This document shows positions 37,130-44,963 of a stretch of DNA of 47,265 nucleotides, piece by piece. The notes under the pieces were generated by a model, which was given only the letters and a program-made list of their open reading frames with translations, did not search any database and was not told where the DNA came from. Within the stretch, counting starts at the first letter, position 1. Each line of letters opens with the position of its first letter. The stretch lies in assembly GCF_004000905.1 (NCBI RefSeq), contig NZ_BIMD01000040.1, positions 1 through 47,265 of the forward strand, given 5' to 3'. The position numbers and the translations under genes are program-made. This stretch comes from Paenibacillus humicus NBRC 102415 (GTDB lineage Bacteria > Bacillota > Bacilli > Paenibacillales > Paenibacillaceae).

Positions 37130-37159
37130 TTGTGCCGCCTATCGCATCTGTTGTAGAAT
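37130..37159 (+). promoter_or_regulatory. Probable promoter of prmA
   Basis: -35 TTGTGC (37130-37135) and -10 TAGAAT (37154-37159) are separated by 18 bases, about 35 bases upstream of the prmA start. Confidence 0.55.
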
Positions 37160-37193
37160 AGACGGGATAGCAAGCGAGGGGGCTTATGCGAAG

Positions 37194-38252
37194 ATGAAAT
37201 ATCATGAACTTACGATCTCGACCACCGAGGAAGCGGTGGAGATGATTTCCAACTTTTTGCATGAACAGGGCGCAGGCGGAGTTTCCATCGAAGAATCCGG
37301 CTCCTTGAACAGGCGGCGCGACGAGTCGTTCGGCCAATGGTACGAGCTGCCGCTCAACGATATCGCCGAGGGAGACGCCGTCATCAAGGGCTACTTCAGC
37401 GAAGACGAGGACATGGACGCCCATGTGGCCGCCATCCGTCCCCGGATCGAGGAGCTGAAGGACTACGACATCAATCCCGGTACATACGAAATCGCCGTCG
37501 TCACGGTGGACGAGGACGACTGGGCGACGGCCTGGAAGCAGTATTTCAAGCCGATCCGGGTCACCGAAAGGCTGACGATCAAGCCGACCTGGGAGCCGTA
37601 CGAGGGTTCCGGGGACGAGCGCATCATCGAGCTTGATCCCGGCATGGCATTCGGCACCGGCACCCATCCGACGACCTCCCTATGCCTGCGCGCGCTTGAA
37701 TCGGCGATCCGCGAGGGGGACGAGGTCATCGACGTCGGCACCGGCTCCGGCATATTGGCCATCGGGGCCGTCCTGCTGGGCGCATCCAGCGTGCTGGCTG
37801 TCGATCTCGACCCGGTCGCTGTATCCAGCGCCAAGGAAAATGCCCGTCTGAACGGCATGGACGACGTCATCCAGGTGCTGCAAAGCGACCTGCTCGGCGT
37901 CATCAGCCGCAGTGCGGGAGAGGGCGCCGGCTGGAACGGCACCGCCAACGCGGCCGAGGACGAGGCCAGGGAGCAGCTGGCCGAAGCGATGGAGCAGGCC
38001 GGCCCGCTGCGGGTCGAGGCGCCTTGCGATCTGGTCGTCGCCAACATTCTCGCGGAGATCATCCTGCTGTTCATCGATGACGTCTACGAGGCGCTGAAGC
38101 CGGGCGGCATCTATATCGCGTCGGGCATCTACGAGAACAAGGAGCAGGCCGTCGAAACCGGGCTTCTGGCATCCGGCTTCGAGATCGTCGACCGCGTCCG
38201 CGAGGACAAATGGATCGCCTTCGTGGCCGCCAAGCCAGAAGGGGAGCGGTAA
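37194..38252 (+). CDS. prmA: Ribosomal protein L11 methyltransferase PrmA
   Basis: A 352-residue SAM-dependent enzyme that trimethylates ribosomal protein L11. The N-terminal L11-recognition domain begins MKYHELTISTTEEAVEMISNFL. The linker includes WATAWKQYFKPIRV. The catalytic domain has LDPGMAFGTGTHPTT, DVGTGSGILAIGAVLLGA and VVANILAEII. An Ala/Glu-rich insertion of about 35 residues (about 238-273) sits between LLGVI and the VVANIL motif, making it longer than the ~311-residue B. subtilis protein. ATG 37194 follows GCGAGGGGG. The open frame continues far upstream only over the antisense of the P450 gene. Confidence 0.95.
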   Translation: MKYHELTISTTEEAVEMISNFLHEQGAGGVSIEESGSLNRRRDESFGQWYELPLNDIAEGDAVIKGYFSEDEDMDAHVAAIRPRIEELKDYDINPGTYEIAVVTVDEDDWATAWKQYFKPIRVTERLTIKPTWEPYEGSGDERIIELDPGMAFGTGTHPTTSLCLRALESAIREGDEVIDVGTGSGILAIGAVLLGASSVLAVDLDPVAVSSAKENARLNGMDDVIQVLQSDLLGVISRSAGEGAGWNGTANAAEDEAREQLAEAMEQAGPLRVEAPCDLVVANILAEIILLFIDDVYEALKPGGIYIASGIYENKEQAVETGLLASGFEIVDRVREDKWIAFVAAKPEGER

Positions 38253-38255
38253 GCC

Positions 38256-38936
38256 ATGGAGGGGTTGGACAATCTTCTCGCTTACCCTGTCGCCGAGCTT
38301 CCCTTTGTCCTGCTTGTCCTGATCATCGCCTTTACTCTCCACGAGTTCGCCCATGCCTACTCGGCGTACAAATTCGGAGACGACACCGCCTACAAGCAGG
38401 GCCGGGTTACGCTCAATCCGGCTTCCCATATCGATTTTTTCGGCATGTTCCTGATCCTGATCGCGGGCTTCGGCTGGGCCAAGCCGGTGCCGGTCATGAG
38501 CTCCCGCTTCAAGCGGCCGCGGCTGATGAGCATCGTCGTCTCCCTTGTCGGACCGCTCAGCAACCTTCTGCTGATGGCGATCGGAGTGTTCATCGTGTCG
38601 GCTCTCAATTTCTCGGGCATTCTGAATGACACGCCTCTGCGCTACATCGATGCCCTGAACGTTTTCTTCAAATATTTCATCTATCTGAACGGCATGCTGT
38701 TCCTGTTCAACCTGATTCCGCTGCCTCCGCTGGACGGCTACCGGATTCTGTACGAGCTGCTGCCTCGCCGCTCTCGGATTCTGCTGGATCAGTATTCTCA
38801 GTGGGGAGTCCTGGTTTTCCTGCTGCTCGTGTTCATACCGGCGCTTAGCAATGCGACCATTCGTCCCTATCTGGCTCTGGTCGGCGATCTGCACTTGTTT
38901 TTCCTTCGCCTCTTCACGCCCTTGTTCTTTGGATAA
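38256..38936 (+). CDS. Site-2-protease-like M50 family membrane metalloprotease
   Basis: A 226-residue integral membrane protein with about five hydrophobic segments. The zinc site is HEFAH (His29, Glu30, His33) in the first helix and NLIPLPPLDGYR (Asp160) in a later helix, the two M50 signatures. Such small S2P homologues cleave membrane-embedded substrates, but this subgroup's targets are unknown. No PDZ or CBS domain is present. It starts 3 bases after prmA and is co-transcribed with it; it separates prmA from rsmE, which are adjacent in B. subtilis. Confidence 0.9.
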   Translation: MEGLDNLLAYPVAELPFVLLVLIIAFTLHEFAHAYSAYKFGDDTAYKQGRVTLNPASHIDFFGMFLILIAGFGWAKPVPVMSSRFKRPRLMSIVVSLVGPLSNLLLMAIGVFIVSALNFSGILNDTPLRYIDALNVFFKYFIYLNGMLFLFNLIPLPPLDGYRILYELLPRRSRILLDQYSQWGVLVFLLLVFIPALSNATIRPYLALVGDLHLFFLRLFTPLFFG

Positions 38937-38941
38937 ATTCA

Positions 38942-38972
38942 AGTCCGCGCTTCCATGGCGCGGGCTTTTTTT
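38942..38972 (+). terminator. Rho-independent terminator after the M50 protease gene
   Basis: AGTCCGCGC/GCGCGGGCT (38942-38950 with 38958-38966, one wobble) with loop TTCCATG is followed by a run of Ts. Confidence 0.92.
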
Positions 38973-39006
38973 ATGCCGCCGTGCGGCCGGGATCCGTGGG
39001 GCCGAA

Positions 39007-39035
39007 TAGATTTCCCGCCTCAAAACGTGTATGAT
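39007..39035 (+). promoter_or_regulatory. Candidate promoter of rsmE-mtaB
   Basis: -10 TATGAT (39030-39035) is preceded at 17 bases by a weak -35 TAGATT (39007-39012). It lies between the upstream terminator and rsmE, where a promoter is needed. Confidence 0.45.
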
Positions 39036-39071
39036 GGAGGATGACTTTTAAAAACAGGAGTTTGGCCCACT

Positions 39072-39857
39072 ATGCAGCGTTACTTTATAACGCCGGAGCA
39101 GTTCGGCGACAACGGCGTCACCTTAAGCGGCGAGGACGCCCATCATATCGCGAGAGTCATGCGGATGAAACCGGGAGACGAGATCATCGCCAGCGACGGC
39201 GCGCAGCGTGAAGCCCGCATCGTCCTGACGGATGTCGATCCGTCCCTAGTCAGAGGCGACATCGCCGAAAGGCTTCCGATGGACCGGGAGCCGCTCTGGC
39301 AGGTCACGGTCGCCCAAGGCCTTCCGAAGGGCGACAAGATGGAGCTTGTCATCCAGAAGGGAACGGAGATCGGAGCGGCCGGATTTCTGCCGTTCCAGTG
39401 CGAGCGGATGGTCGTCCAGTACGACGCCCGCAAGGAAGCCAAGCGGCTGGAGCGCTGGGGCAGGATCGCCAAGGAAGCGGCGGAGCAGGCCCATCGCAGC
39501 CGGCTGCCGGCCGTCCATGAGGTCCATGCCTGGAAAGAGCTGCTGGCGGCTTTTGCCGATTACGACCTCGTGCTGTTCTGCTATGAAGCGGAAGGACATG
39601 AGCCGGGCGGGCTGACCGGTCTTGCGGACCGCATCAGGCAAGCCCGCGAGGCGGGCAGGCTGACGGCGGACAAGGCGCACCGGCTGCTGCTGGTCGTCGG
39701 TCCCGAAGGCGGCTTCTCTCCGCGCGAAGCGGAAGCGGCGGCGGCGGCGGGCGCGTTGGCGGCCGGGCTCGGGCGCAGAATTTTAAGAGCGGAGACGGCA
39801 CCTCTGGCAGGCTTGGCCTGCCTGATGTACGAATCCGGCGAAATGGGAGGAAGATGA
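39072..39857 (+). CDS. rsmE: 16S rRNA (uracil-1498-N3)-methyltransferase RsmE
   Basis: A 261-residue SPOUT-class methyltransferase that modifies U1498 of 16S rRNA. The N-terminal PUA-like domain is MQRYFITPEQFGDNGVTLSGEDAHHIARVMRMKPGD. The C-terminal trefoil-knot domain has LLVVGPEGGFSPREAEAA and LGRRILRAETAPLAGLACLMY, the SAM-binding signature. It overlaps the mtaB start by four bases (ATGA), so the two are translationally coupled, as in B. subtilis (yqeU-yqeV). Confidence 0.96.
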   Translation: MQRYFITPEQFGDNGVTLSGEDAHHIARVMRMKPGDEIIASDGAQREARIVLTDVDPSLVRGDIAERLPMDREPLWQVTVAQGLPKGDKMELVIQKGTEIGAAGFLPFQCERMVVQYDARKEAKRLERWGRIAKEAAEQAHRSRLPAVHEVHAWKELLAAFADYDLVLFCYEAEGHEPGGLTGLADRIRQAREAGRLTADKAHRLLLVVGPEGGFSPREAEAAAAAGALAAGLGRRILRAETAPLAGLACLMYESGEMGGR

Positions 39858-41218
39858 AGAAGATGCCATCGGTCGCACTCTACACCTTGGGCTGCAAAGT
39901 CAACTTTTACGATACCGAAGCCATCTGGCAGCTGTTCAAGAATGAAGGGTACGAGCAGGTCGACTTCGACACGACGACGGCCGACGTATACCTCATCAAT
40001 ACATGCCACGTGACGAACACGGGGGACAAGAAAAGCCGGCAGATCATCCGCCGCGCCATCCGCCGCAATCCCGAGGCGGTCATCGCCGTGACGGGATGTT
40101 ACGCGCAGACGTCCCCGGCCGAGATTCTGGACATTCCGGGCGTGGATCTCGTCATCGGAACGCAGGACCGCGACAAGCTGATGGACTATATCCGTCAGGT
40201 GCAGGACGAGCGCACGCCGGTCAACGCCGTGCGCAACATCATGAAGACGCGCGAGTTCGAGGAGCTGGACGTGCCCGACTTCGCGGACCGCACCCGCGCG
40301 TTTCTGAAAATCCAGGAAGGCTGCAACAACTTCTGCACCTTCTGCATTATTCCGTGGTCGCGGGGGCTGTCCCGCAGCCGCGATCCCAAGAGCGTCGTGG
40401 AGCAGGCCCGCAGCCTGGTCGCGTCCGGCTTCAAGGAAATCGTCCTGACCGGCATCCATACCGGAGGCTACGGCGACGATCTGGACAACTACAAGCTGTC
40501 CGACCTGCTGTGGGATCTGGACAAGGTCGACGGTCTCGAGCGCATCCGCATCAGCTCGATCGAGGCGAGCCAGATCGACGAGGACATGATCGAAGTGCTC
40601 AACAAATCCTCCAAGATGTGCCGCCATCTCCATGTTCCGCTGCAGGCCGGCGACGATACCGTGCTGAAGCGCATGCGCCGCAAGTACACGACCGAAGAGT
40701 TCGCGGCGACGATCAAGCGCCTGCATGAAGCGATGCCGGGCGTGGCGATCACGACGGACGTCATCGTCGGGTTCCCGGGCGAGAGTCAGGAGCAGTTCGA
40801 GGCGGGCTACCGGTACATGAAGGAGCTTGGCTTCTCCGAAATGCATGTGTTCCCTTATTCCAAACGGACCGGCACTCCTGCCGCGCGCATGGAAGACCAG
40901 GTCGACGAGGAAATCAAAAACGAGCGCGTCCATAAGCTGATCGACCTGTCGGAATCTCTCCAGCTGGCTTATGCGGAAAAGCACGTCGGCCATGTCCTGG
41001 AGGTCATTCCGGAGCGCGAGCACAAAGGCTCGGCGGGAGCGGGACTGATCATGGGCTACTCGGACAACTACATCCAGGTCGTATTCGAAGGCTCCGAAGC
41101 GCTTGTCGGCAAGCTGTGCCGCGTGCGGATCACGGAAGCCGGAGTCAACGAGAGCCGCGGAGTTCTTGTCAGCGTCCAGGAAGAAGCGCCGAGCCTGACG
41201 GAAAAAGCCGGAGCCTGA
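39854..41218 (+). CDS. mtaB: tRNA (N6-threonylcarbamoyladenosine-37) methylthiotransferase MtaB
   Basis: A 454-residue radical SAM methylthiotransferase that converts t6A37 to ms2t6A in tRNAs reading ANN codons. The N-terminal MTTase domain has LGCKVNFYDTE and NTCHVTNTGDKKSR with cluster-binding cysteines. The radical SAM motif is CNNFCTFC within QEGCNNFCTFCIIPWSRG, and DVIVGFPGES is typical of the family. A C-terminal TRAM-like domain closes the chain. GGGAGG precedes ATG 39854. The stop codon lies inside a 24-base palindrome. Confidence 0.96.
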   Translation: MKKMPSVALYTLGCKVNFYDTEAIWQLFKNEGYEQVDFDTTTADVYLINTCHVTNTGDKKSRQIIRRAIRRNPEAVIAVTGCYAQTSPAEILDIPGVDLVIGTQDRDKLMDYIRQVQDERTPVNAVRNIMKTREFEELDVPDFADRTRAFLKIQEGCNNFCTFCIIPWSRGLSRSRDPKSVVEQARSLVASGFKEIVLTGIHTGGYGDDLDNYKLSDLLWDLDKVDGLERIRISSIEASQIDEDMIEVLNKSSKMCRHLHVPLQAGDDTVLKRMRRKYTTEEFAATIKRLHEAMPGVAITTDVIVGFPGESQEQFEAGYRYMKELGFSEMHVFPYSKRTGTPAARMEDQVDEEIKNERVHKLIDLSESLQLAYAEKHVGHVLEVIPEREHKGSAGAGLIMGYSDNYIQVVFEGSEALVGKLCRVRITEAGVNESRGVLVSVQEEAPSLTEKAGA

Positions 41219-41230
41219 TCAGGCTCCGGC
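41207..41230. repeat. 24-base perfect palindrome spanning the mtaB stop codon
   Basis: The arms GCCGGAGCCTGA/TCAGGCTCCGGC are perfectly complementary with no spacer, so the hairpin must open a few central bases. The TGA stop is at 41216-41218. Five A's precede it, so it would look like a terminator only for minus-strand transcription; no minus-strand gene ends here. Confidence 0.8.
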
Positions 41231-41281
41231 GGCGGACTCATCGTGGACAACGGAAATCATTATCGGGAGGATAAGGAGCGC

Positions 41282-41725
41282 ATGAAGGAAATTTCAGCAG
41301 GCGGGGTCGTGTACAGACGGACGCCGGAAAATGGGCTGCAAATTCAACTGATCCAGGACCGTTACGGCAAAGTATCCCTTCCCAAAGGGAAAATGGAGCC
41401 CGGAGAAACGGTGGAGCAAACCGCCCTGCGCGAAATCGTCGAAGAAACGGGGATGGAAGGCCGCATCATCGAGCCGATCGCCCAGATCAAATACCAGTAC
41501 CGCCACGAGACGAAAGGCGTCGTGGACAAGGAAGTCCACTATTACCTCGTGGAAGCGACGGGCGGTACTCTTCATGCCCAGGTGGAGGAAATACGCGGCG
41601 TCGACTGGTTCGAGCCCGAGGAGGCATGGCGCAAGCAGCGCCAATCCGGCTACGACAACAACGATCGGATCGTCGCGGGCGCGCTCCGGCTGCTCGGCCT
41701 AAGCGCCGAAGAGACGGATCGCTAA
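41282..41725 (+). CDS. Nudix hydrolase
   Basis: A 147-residue Nudix-fold pyrophosphohydrolase. The Nudix box GX5EX7REUXEEXGU is complete: Gly36 to Gly57 with Glu42, Arg50, Glu51, Glu54 and Glu55 binding metal and diphosphate. LPKGKMEPGE resembles the diadenosine polyphosphate/phosphohydrolase subgroup, but the substrate cannot be fixed. I choose ATG 41282, with GGGAGG 11 bases upstream; a GTG at 41243 is in frame but would add 13 polar residues close to the mtaB palindrome. The 3' end forms the first copy of a tandem repeat. Confidence 0.9.
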   Translation: MKEISAGGVVYRRTPENGLQIQLIQDRYGKVSLPKGKMEPGETVEQTALREIVEETGMEGRIIEPIAQIKYQYRHETKGVVDKEVHYYLVEATGGTLHAQVEEIRGVDWFEPEEAWRKQRQSGYDNNDRIVAGALRLLGLSAEETDR

Positions 41726-41815
41726 AGCGTGGCCTCGTCTAAGCGCCGAAGAAGCGGATTGCCCAGTCGGACGGCTGGTCTAAGCGGCAAAGAAGCGAGT
41801 CGCTGAGGCGCCGCT
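41698..41815 (+). repeat. Three degenerate tandem repeats at the end of the Nudix gene
   Basis: Units start at 41698 (CCTAAGCGCCGAAGAGACGG), 41738 (TCTAAGCGCCGAAGAAGCGG) and 41779 (TCTAAGCGGCAAAGAAGCGA), a period of 40-41 bases. The first unit includes the last codons of the Nudix gene and its stop, so the others look like decayed duplications of that gene end. Confidence 0.75.
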
Positions 41816-41868
41816 CTCGGGAGTTCCCGGCTGACAGTTTTCAAGCGGCCAGACAGGCAGAGGCAAGA

Positions 41869-41899
41869 AGCCCCGTCCCTACTATTTAGGGGCGGGGCT
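41869..41899. terminator. Stem-loop between convergent Nudix and Na/Pi genes
   Basis: A 13-bp stem (41869-41881 with 41887-41899, one wobble; arms AGCCCCGTCCCTA and TAGGGGCGGGGCT) with a five-base loop, overlapping the stop codon of the minus-strand gene. T-runs on either side are poor, so it is a probable bidirectional terminator. Confidence 0.65.
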
Positions 41900-42865
41900 C
41901 TTGTTCGGAATGCGGAGCCGCGGAATGTAGCAGAGCGGCAGCACGATCAGCGAGCAGAGGACGTTGAACAGCGTCTGGGCATGGGCGAGCTGCGAAGCGG
42001 GGCCGCCGCCGAACCAGGCGGAGGCGGCGGCTAGCCAGCCCGTGAAGGGCAGGAACAGCAGCGCTCCGCCGACATTGAGCGCGACGTGGAACCAGGCCAC
42101 CTTGGCTCCTGCCCGGGTGCCGCCGATGGAGGCGAGCACGGCGGTGAGGCAGGTGCCGACGTTGGCTCCGAGCACGATGGCGACGCCCAGCTCCATGGGA
42201 AGCACGCCCGATGCGGCGAGGGTCATCGCCATTCCGATGACGGCGGCGCTGCTGTGGACGGCCGCGGTCAAGGCTGCCCCTGCCAGCAGTCCCCAGAGAA
42301 GGCTGTCCCCCGACCGGTCCATGAACCAGTGGAAGAATAGGCTGTTCTGAACGGCGTCGCCGATCGATTTCATGACGGCGATGCCGGAGAGAATAAGAGC
42401 GAAGCCGCCCAGGACGAGCGAAGCGCTGCGCAGAGGGCGAAGCCAGCGCTGCCTGCGAAGGCCTGCCGAGGAGCTCATTTCGCCGAGCAGGGCGGTCAGC
42501 AGCCATCCGGCCAGGGCGAGCAGCAGCAGCGGGCCGGCGAGCCGGTCCAGATCAAGGCCGATCAGCTCGGTCGTCAGGCAGGTGCCGATGTTGGTGCCGA
42601 GCACGATTCCGATCGTTCGGGGAAAGGCCATGACGCCGGCGTTGACCATGCCGATGGCGATGACGGTGACGGCGGTGCTGCTTTGCAGCACCGCGCTCGC
42701 CGCCGCGCCGGTCAGGAGGCCGTGCAGAGGCGTGCGTGTGAAGCGCTCGATCGCAGCTTGAAGCCAGCGTCCGGCTGCGCGGTGGAGCGCCGCTTCCATC
42801 AGCTTCATGCCGAGCATGAAGACGGCGAAGCCGAACGCGGCCGGAAGCACAATGGCAGTGAGCAT
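41882..42865 (-). CDS. Na/Pi cotransporter family membrane protein
   Basis: A 327-residue membrane protein with about eight hydrophobic segments and the internal duplication typical of type II Na/phosphate cotransporters. The repeats are GAAASAVLQSSTAVTVIAIGM with GTNIGTCLTT, and GAALTAAVHSSAAVIGMAMTL with GANVGTCLTA. The QSS motif is intact in the first repeat and reads HSS in the second. It lacks the C-terminal PhoU-like domain of some homologues. It probably couples sodium to phosphate transport. I choose ATG 42865 (minus strand), 10 bases after AAGGAG; the open frame continues 42 codons upstream without a ribosome binding site. Confidence 0.88.
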   Translation of the reverse strand: MLTAIVLPAAFGFAVFMLGMKLMEAALHRAAGRWLQAAIERFTRTPLHGLLTGAAASAVLQSSTAVTVIAIGMVNAGVMAFPRTIGIVLGTNIGTCLTTELIGLDLDRLAGPLLLLALAGWLLTALLGEMSSSAGLRRQRWLRPLRSASLVLGGFALILSGIAVMKSIGDAVQNSLFFHWFMDRSGDSLLWGLLAGAALTAAVHSSAAVIGMAMTLAASGVLPMELGVAIVLGANVGTCLTAVLASIGGTRAGAKVAWFHVALNVGGALLFLPFTGWLAAASAWFGGGPASQLAHAQTLFNVLCSLIVLPLCYIPRLRIPNKSPAPK

Positions 42866-43180
42866 GATGAAGGTCTCCTTTTTGTGCGGCGATTCCGGGA
42901 AGCTCCTGGACCAGCAGCTGCCGTTGGACGGGCAGTAGCGGCAGGGTGGATCTATCCCACATTTATTTAAGATGAATTGTAGAGGCAACAAGCCGGCGAA
43001 GCAGATGGAAGGGTCTGGAGGAACAGGACACAGGGTGCGTGCTATGAAGCGCTTTTCTCCGAAGACGTTAGCGCGCCTTTAAACCCCGATTTCCCTATCC
43101 TAATCTATGATTCGCAGCGGACAAGAATGACAAGCAGGCCGAACCGTGACGGTCTGCCTGGACAATGGAAGGATGATAGC
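42866..43180. other. Divergent region between the Na/Pi gene and the RlmI-like gene
   Basis: No credible gene. On the minus strand the ~120-base leader of the Na/Pi gene contains CTGCCG/CGGCAG pairing (about 42941-42915) and other G+C-rich complementarity. On the plus strand a CAGGC/GCCTG hairpin with an inner ACCG/CGGT stem (43135-43160) precedes the RlmI-like start. No promoter is convincing on either strand. Confidence 0.5.
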
Positions 43181-44602
43181 GTGAGCAGAGCCAAGGCTGT
43201 ATTGGTCAAGAAAAAAACGAGAAGGCTGGAGCAGGGGCATCCCTGGGTCTACGCCGGAGAAGTCGAGCGGATGGAGGGCGAGGCGGAGCCGGGAGCGATG
43301 GTGGACGTGCACGCCTCGAACGGCAGGTATATCGCCTCGGGATACTGGAATCCCCAGTCGCAGATCCGCGTGAGAATCGTTTCCCGTCAGCCGGAGCAGG
43401 AGCTGGATCAGGCTTTCTTTGCGGAGAAGTTCAGCCGCGCCAAGGAGTACCGGGAGCGCTTCGTTGCGGATGCGGACTGCCGACTCGTCTATGGAGAGGC
43501 CGATTATGTGCCCGGACTTGTCGTCGACCGGTTCGCGGACGTTCTCGTCGTCCAGATTCTGACTCTTGGGCTGGATCTGAAGCGCGAAGCCATCGTCGCC
43601 GCGCTCGTCGAAGTATTCCGTCCGCGAGGCATCTATGAGCGCAGCGACGTCGGCGTGCGTCGCCTCGAAGGCTTGGAGGAGCGGACGGGCGTCCTTTACG
43701 GCGATTGCCCATCCATCGTGGAAATTACGGAGAACGGCCTTCTCATGGAGGTCGATATCGCCCAGGGGCAAAAGACGGGCTATTTCTACGATCAGCGGGA
43801 GAACCGGGCTGCCATCGAGCCTCTCATGAAAGGCTGGGGCAAGCGCAGCGGCATCACGCTTCAGCCGCGTCCAGTGGACGAGCTGCCTGAGGAAGCGCGG
43901 CTGGCCGCGCCGGCATCCGGTCCATCGGCCTCCGAGCCCGGCACCGTACTCGTTCCGGTCAACAAAAGCGGCAAAGCCGTCACCTACCCGCTTTGGGACG
44001 GGGCGACCGTGCTGGAATGTTTTGCCCACACCGGCAGCTTCACGCTGCATGCCTGCAAATACGGGGCGAAAAAAGTCACCTGCCTGGACGTCTCCGAGCA
44101 TGCGATCGATACGGCCAAGCGCAATGTGGAACGGAACGGCTTCACCGACCGGGTTGAATTCGTCGTGGACGACGCGTTCCAATATTTGCGCCAGCAGGTG
44201 AAGGGACTGGAGGAGCGGACGGCGCGCGCCTCCGGAGGGAAGGCCGTCGACACGTCCAAGAAGCTGGGAGGGGAAGGGCGGACCTGGGATGTGGTCGTTC
44301 TCGATCCTCCGGCTTTCGCCAAGACGAAAGGCGCGGTCGAGGGCGCATGCCGAGGCTACAAGGATATCAACCTGCACGGCATGAAGCTTGTCAACGAGGG
44401 CGGTTATCTCGTCACGGCGAGCTGCTCCTACCATATGAAGCCGGAGCTGTTCCTGGAGACGATCCTCGAAGCGGCGGCGGATGCGGGCAAGTCGCTCAAG
44501 CTGGTGGAATGGAGGGCGGCGGGCAAGGACCACCCGCAGCTGCTCGGCGTTGCGGAAGGGCATTACTTGAAGTTTGCGATTTTCGAGGTCCATAGCTTGT
44601 AG
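43181..44602 (+). CDS. RlmI-like class I SAM-dependent rRNA methyltransferase
   Basis: A 473-residue protein with an N-terminal PUA domain (LEQGHPWVYAGEVERMEG), a linker domain (KTGYFYDQRENRAAIEPLM) and a C-terminal Rossmann methyltransferase domain with VLECFAHTGSFTLHA, VVLDPPAFAKTKGAVEGACRGYKDIN and LVTASCSYHM. The pattern is that of RlmI/YwbD, which makes 5-methylcytosine in 23S rRNA. It is longer than the 396-residue E. coli RlmI, with extra stretches around residues 225-262 and 343-366. GTG 43181 follows GGAAGGATGA; an ATG at 43127 has no ribosome binding site and lies upstream of a hairpin. Confidence 0.9.
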   Translation: MSRAKAVLVKKKTRRLEQGHPWVYAGEVERMEGEAEPGAMVDVHASNGRYIASGYWNPQSQIRVRIVSRQPEQELDQAFFAEKFSRAKEYRERFVADADCRLVYGEADYVPGLVVDRFADVLVVQILTLGLDLKREAIVAALVEVFRPRGIYERSDVGVRRLEGLEERTGVLYGDCPSIVEITENGLLMEVDIAQGQKTGYFYDQRENRAAIEPLMKGWGKRSGITLQPRPVDELPEEARLAAPASGPSASEPGTVLVPVNKSGKAVTYPLWDGATVLECFAHTGSFTLHACKYGAKKVTCLDVSEHAIDTAKRNVERNGFTDRVEFVVDDAFQYLRQQVKGLEERTARASGGKAVDTSKKLGGEGRTWDVVVLDPPAFAKTKGAVEGACRGYKDINLHGMKLVNEGGYLVTASCSYHMKPELFLETILEAAADAGKSLKLVEWRAAGKDHPQLLGVAEGHYLKFAIFEVHSL

Positions 44603-44690
44603 ATCTTGGGATCATCGAATTTTGCAGGTTGCAGGTTCTGACAAAGCTTGCTTTCCGGGCATGCGATCAACGAGGGCTGCTTTTTGCAGC

Positions 44691-44718
44691 AAGGCGGCGC
44701 CGCAGGCGCCGCCTTTTT
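44691..44718 (+). terminator. Rho-independent terminator after the RlmI-like gene
   Basis: An 11-bp stem AAGGCGGCGCC/GGCGCCGCCTT (44691-44701 with 44705-44715) with a three-base loop runs into TTTTT. Confidence 0.92.
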
Positions 44719-44835
44719 GCGCGGAATGGATCGGATGGTTTTCACCCGCGAAGGGAGAGTCCGTTCCGGCGGCGCGATTTCAGCTTCTCCATAGGGCTGG
44801 AATGGGTACATTTGCAGCTTCCGCAGGGGTTGTCT

Positions 44836-44863
44836 TTGAGGATGGCTAATGCTACTGTATAAG
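44836..44863 (+). promoter_or_regulatory. Promoter of sbcD-sbcC
   Basis: -35 TTGAGG (44836-44841) and -10 TATAAG (44858-44863) are separated by 16 bases. The LexA-type box begins at the last base of the -10 element. Confidence 0.6.
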
Positions 44864-44874
44864 AACATATGTTC
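44863..44874. promoter_or_regulatory. LexA (SOS) box upstream of sbcD
   Basis: GAACATATGTTC is a perfect 12-bp palindrome with the core of the Gram-positive LexA/DinR consensus CGAACNNNNGTTCG; only the outermost C and G differ. It overlaps the promoter of a recombinational repair operon, so SOS control is likely. Confidence 0.75.
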
Positions 44875-44963
44875 ATTGATAGAGTCATAGCGTGATAGAA
44901 TCCGAAGGCGCGGGGACGGCCGGATCGCCCGGCGTTCGCGACATAGAAAGGAAGCGGTAAGCG

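Larger units (their letters stand above)
44603..44963. other. Intergenic region before sbcD
   Basis: No credible gene. It holds a terminator (44691-44718) and a promoter with a LexA-type box (44836-44874). A smaller GCTGC/GCAGC hairpin (about 44676-44690) precedes the terminator. Confidence 0.65.

Noticed and set aside
36021-37193. Upstream extension of the prmA frame giving a 743-residue protein
   Set aside because: The extra 391 codons are antisense to the P450 gene; the conserved PrmA N-terminus begins at 37194 behind a good ribosome binding site.
41698-41815. CRISPR-like repeats after the Nudix gene
   Set aside because: Only three degenerate units with no unique spacers of constant length and no cas genes; better explained as tandem duplication.
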